From the NCBI RefSeq assembly GCF_031755915.1, contig NC_083387.1, positions 4,678,501 to 4,742,500 on the forward strand: DNA of 64,000 nucleotides. Direction: 5' to 3'. Of this stretch, positions 60,489 to 64,000 are shown in pieces. The notes beneath the pieces are model-generated. The model saw nothing but the letters and a program-made list of their open reading frames with translations. It did no database searches and had not been told where the DNA came from. The position numbers and the translations under genes are program-made. The first letter of the stretch is position 1. Each line of letters starts with the position of its first letter. Origin of the DNA: Ziziphus jujuba (taxonomy: Eukaryota > Streptophyta > Magnoliopsida > Rosales > Rhamnaceae).

Positions 60489-60872
60489 TTAAACCCAGCC
60501 TTGAGGCCACCTATTTTTAGGATCCAATCTTGGAAACCATGTCTTTGTCTTGGTACTTGTCTTGGAACCAAGTTCAAGCTTCTCCTTCTTTGGGGAAAGA
60601 AACTTCCATAAAAGTCCTCTGTTGCGGTTTGGCGTTGGAGGGCATTTATGTTTCTCAGCATGAGATTGAGCCACGTGGTAGTAGTTATAGTCATCCACAT
60701 TGGTTGGAAATATCTCATCTTTTGTGCGAATAGAGTTGAGCCTTCGATATATCTGTTCAAGTGACTCTTCTGGTATGTTTCTAGCCAGCAATGGTGAAGC
60801 ACCACCCCAGTTGTTTGTTCCCAACGATGGATGTTGAGGAGTTCTGAATTCCAATAACTCGCTTCGCCTCAT
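60489..60872 (-). CDS. Small unrecognised protein, 127 residues, C-terminal RWPQGW-V
   Basis: A single uninterrupted minus-strand frame starting at ATG 60872, the first ATG after a TATATATA-type box about 80-95 bp upstream. Composition is protein-like, not repeat-driven. The N-terminus is MRRSELLEFRTPQHPSLGT; the middle has EESLEQIYRRLNSIRTKDEIFP; the C-terminal third is lysine-rich (LSPKKEKLELGSK, TKTKTWFPRLDPKN) and ends RWPQGW-V. There is no signal peptide or membrane segment. I do not recognise the family. A short basic protein with a Trp-rich end could be nuclear or a peptide-like interactor, but this is speculation. The overlapping frame at 60425-60805 is its shadow. Confidence 0.6.
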   Translation of the reverse strand: MRRSELLEFRTPQHPSLGTNNWGGASPLLARNIPEESLEQIYRRLNSIRTKDEIFPTNVDDYNYYHVAQSHAEKHKCPPTPNRNRGLLWKFLSPKKEKLELGSKTSTKTKTWFPRLDPKNRWPQGWV

Positions 60873-60950
60873 TTCTTTATCTTTTATCTCGTTCCCTCTA
60901 TGAATCTTTCTGCTTATTGTTTTTGGTATATCTGTTATTTCTTATGATGA

Positions 60951-60968
60951 TCTATATATAAATATATA
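60951..60968 (-). promoter_or_regulatory. TATA-type promoter element of the small gene
   Basis: The TATATATAAATATATA stretch lies 80-95 bp upstream of ATG 60872 on the minus strand, at the distance expected for a short leader. Confidence 0.4.
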
Positions 60969-62095
60969 GGGAGAAAATCTCGAAGCCCCATCATATTCTT
61001 CTTCAGAATTTAGAACTTCCTAACATATTAATTTAATTTTTAGGTAGTTTTATAAATAGTTTTATCCGAGAGTGAGTAGATGCTAGTTTGTGTAATTAAT
61101 ACCCTTGCAAACTCCGTCTACAGCAAAAATAGCTAAGACAGTTTGTAGATTCAAATCAGAATCGATGGCTTGCCTTAGAGATATGAAAATCTTATACTAA
61201 TTTTGTCCATTAACTAAAATCTTTTTAATCTGAAACGTGTAGCAGACAAAAGGGGTCGGTAACTTCAAGAGCTTGCTACTAAGTGCCAATATTTTCAGAC
61301 AAAAGTTGTTCGGATGCCAACAAGAAGGAAGCTACAAAGTTATTTCCTAGTTGATTGGATTTTGTCCTGCCTGTTATATATTCTAATCTCAGACACAGTA
61401 GTAGAAGAACTACTGTAAAAAGGGTATAGAAATCAATAGAAGATTTCTCACCACTCAATCAAATATTCTCTGTTTGGTGCATGGAGGAGTTGTGGGATCC
61501 AGCATAGCATATGTAAATGCAAATCACTTTCCAAGAAATTTCACTTGCATGTGAATGAGAAAGAGAAGTATGTCAATATTCATAGTTAATCGGTTCCAAA
61601 GAGAGAGTTATAGTACGACCTCAACTAGTTCTGACAAACTTTATATGCCCTTCACAATTTGGTTCCACCAACCTGTGTCGTACTGTCGTTGATTAGAAAT
61701 GGTAAAAACAAAACCATATCATTGTCCAAACATGAATATAATGGGAAGATTCAACAGAGCCGACTTTTAGTGGAAACCTTTGTTTGAATAACTTCTACCT
61801 CAGCCACTAGTGTCATATTAACAATTTTTCTATGTTGTACAAATTGGAAGTTCATGTGTGCAATTAGTGTAGCTAAACTGACATGTCTAAATCACACTAA
61901 AAAGAAAAAGGAATATAACCATAAAGGCACTTTTTGCCAAGAACATGATCCTCTCAATGGGGAGGCATAATCACAACCGAATCCTTTTATTTGCACTCCT
62001 AAGAATAGATGCATTTTGTGCGCCGATTATAAATTAACAAAAAGATAAGCAAAAAGGGCAGGACCATAGACTCAAAACTGAAATGCACTTGTACA
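60969..62095. other. Noncoding region before the WAT1-related gene
   Basis: No gene, repeat or RNA is supported. Base composition is less extreme here than elsewhere. Promoter elements of the downstream transporter remnant were not clear. Confidence 0.5.
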
Positions 62096-63813
62096 ATGCC
62101 CATACATAGCAGTCTACAGGAGATACAAGCCTCACTTTCTGATGATCCTGGTACAGATTAGTTATGCTCTTTTTTATGTCATCATAAAAGCCTCCTTCGA
62201 TCACGGGATGAATCCTCATGTCTTCTTAACGTATCGTTATGTGGTAGGAGGCTTGGTGACGTTTCCTTTTGCCTATTTTCTCGAAAGGTAAAGGACAAAA
62301 ATTCACAACCATGCATGCACGAAGTAGATGTTTAGCAAGTTCTCATGACTGCAGGTTTTGTTATTTTATTTTCATTTTTTGTTGTTTTTCCTTGCAGAAA
62401 AGTAAGGCCAAAGATGACATTCACATTGTTTTTGGAGATATTTTTGCTATCTCTCCTCGGGTAGGTTTTATATTCAAATATTACTCTTCAATATAAAAAT
62501 GCAAAAAAAAAAATAAATATATATATATATATCTATATATGATTAAGAGCTATGTATTGGATAACTGAAAAAGGAACTCTTTTTTGTTCGTGCTAATTGA
62601 GGAGGAAATCAAGTAGTTACCTTTTCTCTGTTGATTGGAAAAACAGGTGTAGTTTAACCTTTAACATGTACTTTGCAAGCTTGAGATACACCTCTCCAAC
62701 ATTTGTCACATCAATGATCAGTACAGTGCCATCTTTGACTTTTACAATGGCCATCATACTTAGGTGAGAGTTTTAGTTTTCAGTAACCTTTGAAATACAA
62801 AACTATCTCGGTTTCGTTGAGCAATGAGATTCGACACCTGTCTTCATGTATTCAATGAAGGTTAGAGGCCTAAGACATCAGGAGTCCTCGTGGAATAACC
62901 AAAGTAATTGGGACCTTAATAACTTTGGCTGGGGTCTTGACCATGTTTTTGTACAGAGGAAGTGCAATAAAAAGCTTGTCAGCCGCTCTAATTCACACCA
63001 GAAATCCTACTGTCCATGAAAACTGGACAAAAGGGTCAATTCTTGTTGTTGCAAGTTGCTTCTCATGGTCCTGCTGGTATATAATGCAGGTATCTTAAGC
63101 TATAAACTAGCTAATATACAGTTAAGATAATTGAACAAAAAAGATTAAATGAGCAATATGATAATGAACACAGGATACTTGCAGGTTTTCACACTGAAGA
63201 AATATCCTGCCCAATTATCGCTAACCACATGGATGAATTGGATTGCAGCAGTGCAATCAGCTGCCTTCACAGTTATCTTACAACACAAACGGGAAGAGTG
63301 GATTATTACGTACCAGAACGACTTATGGTCCATCTTATATGCCGTAAGTAAATATTATGGAAATACTGAAGCACTGCAAGTATTAGTTTGTAAATCATGT
63401 CCTAAGCCATGTATGATAAAACAACAGGGAGTTGTATGCTCAGGTTTAACCATCTTCATTCAGCTATGGTGCACAAAACAGAAAGGGCCAGTTTTCGTGA
63501 CCATCTTCAATCCCCTGTCTACATTGTTTGTGGTGATTTTGGCATACTTTTTTCTTGGTGAAATACTGCATGTTGGCAGGTAAAAAAAGTCTGTCAAACT
63601 TTCACAAGTAAAGCAACAAAAAACTCACCTAGATAAATTTTTCTAAGTTGATCATATGGCTCACTCAGAATACTAGGAGCAGTCATTATTATCATTGGCC
63701 TGTACTTGGTGTTGTGGGGCAAAAGTAAAGATGAAGGTCATGTCAAAGATCAAGAACACAAGGAAACCAAGATAGAAATGGAGTCTTCAGAAGAAAGGCC
63801 AGAGATCATTTGA
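62096..63813 (+). pseudogene. WAT1-related (EamA/DMT superfamily) transporter, probably broken
   Basis: Seven exons with intact GT-AG sites: about 62096-62287, 62398-62460, 62647-62763, 62861-63089, 63185-63343, 63428-63579 and 63669-63813. Family signatures include KASFDHGMNPHVF, TYRYVVGGLVTFPFAYF, TFVTSMISTVPSLTFTMAI, SPRGITKVIGTLI, FSWSCWYIMQ, NPLSTLFVVILAYFFLGE and VIIIIGLYLVLWGKSKDE. Family members are multi-pass membrane transporters; WAT1 itself exports auxin from the vacuole. Exon 4 has an in-frame TAA at 62871-62873, where relatives have a sense codon just before DIRSPRG. The likely start ATG 62096 is out of frame with the rest after about 62125, suggesting a one-base insertion; ATG 62142 is in frame but would shorten the N-terminus. 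The damage looks recent because the rest is well preserved. A sequencing error or a null allele is possible. Confidence 0.82.
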
Positions 63814-64000
63814 AGAAGGTACTTTTAGAAGAGAAGATTGAACTGATGCTTCAAGAAAATGCATCTAATGTAGTACACCAACGAAAGAGACATGTCCTCC
63901 ATGATGTAAAAATCTGAACATGTGGACGCTGGAATCAATTAGTTGACCACGTATTAAGCTCTTTGACAGTACCTAGAACTGAAATTTTGTTTATAATTTT
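63814..64000. other. 3' flank of the WAT1-related remnant
   Basis: Probable 3' UTR; nothing else is recognised before the window ends. Confidence 0.4.

Noticed and set aside
62034..62219. 61-codon minus-strand frame
   Set aside because: Antisense of WAT1 exon 1.
63149..63583. 144-codon frame as an independent gene
   Set aside because: It is exons 5 and 6 of the WAT1-related gene read through an intron that happens to lack stops.
1..64000. CRISPR arrays, operons, phage or plasmid features
   Set aside because: All regular repeats are microsatellites or duplications, and the genes are spliced plant genes.

Overview
This is nuclear DNA of a flowering plant, most likely a eudicot. It is AT-rich and dense in homopolymer and TA-dinucleotide runs. 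Its genes are split by short GT-AG introns and encode plant families: LOB-domain factors, an LHW-type atypical bHLH, an HR-like lesion-inducing protein, DOXC 2-oxoglutarate dioxygenases and a WAT1-related transporter. No operons, ribosome binding sites, CRISPR arrays, or intact transposase or reverse transcriptase genes were seen. The species cannot be named from the sequence alone.

Region 1 (1-33393) is a tandem array with a period of 20,850 bp. Bases 1-12543 recur at 20851-33393 with no indel that I could find and only two substitutions noticed. Inside that period lies an older, diverged duplication of about 10 kb, so the order is U1-U2-U1'-(start of U2'). U1 and U1' each carry an identical two-exon class I LOB-domain gene on the minus strand (6589-7424 and 27439-28274). 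U2 carries a diverged paralogue (16866-17727). Short noncoding blocks are conserved between U1 and U2 beside the genes and far from them; one holds an ACGTG core and another a GAGACA (AuxRE-type) core. The rest of the array is gene-poor.

Region 2 (33394-38916) starts with diverged unit-like DNA and then has an eight-exon lipase class 3 gene on the minus strand. From memory, LOB-domain genes beside such a hydrolase match the Arabidopsis order LBD16-LBD17-At2g42450.

Region 3 (38917-46184) has a box C/D snoRNA gene (39591-39690). Its guide matches 18S rRNA, and a telo-box and site II motifs lie upstream. A cluster of small tandem repeats follows, then an intact five-exon HR-like lesion-inducing gene and an intact two-exon ACC-oxidase-homologue-type dioxygenase, both on the plus strand.

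Region 4 (46861-53420) is a large LHW/EMB1444-like atypical bHLH gene on the minus strand. I resolved eleven coding exons; one 108-bp in-frame intron is uncertain.

Region 5 (53421-64000) is mostly noncoding. It holds a decayed dioxygenase pseudogene, a small unrecognised protein gene ending in RWPQGW-V, and a WAT1-related gene with a premature stop and a probable N-terminal frameshift.

The clearest points of interest are the near-perfect 20.85-kb duplication of lateral-root-type LBD genes (real recent duplication or assembly artefact), the different roles of a homologous upstream ATG in the two LBD paralogues, and the independently promoted snoRNA gene. I found no convincing wholly new biological system.
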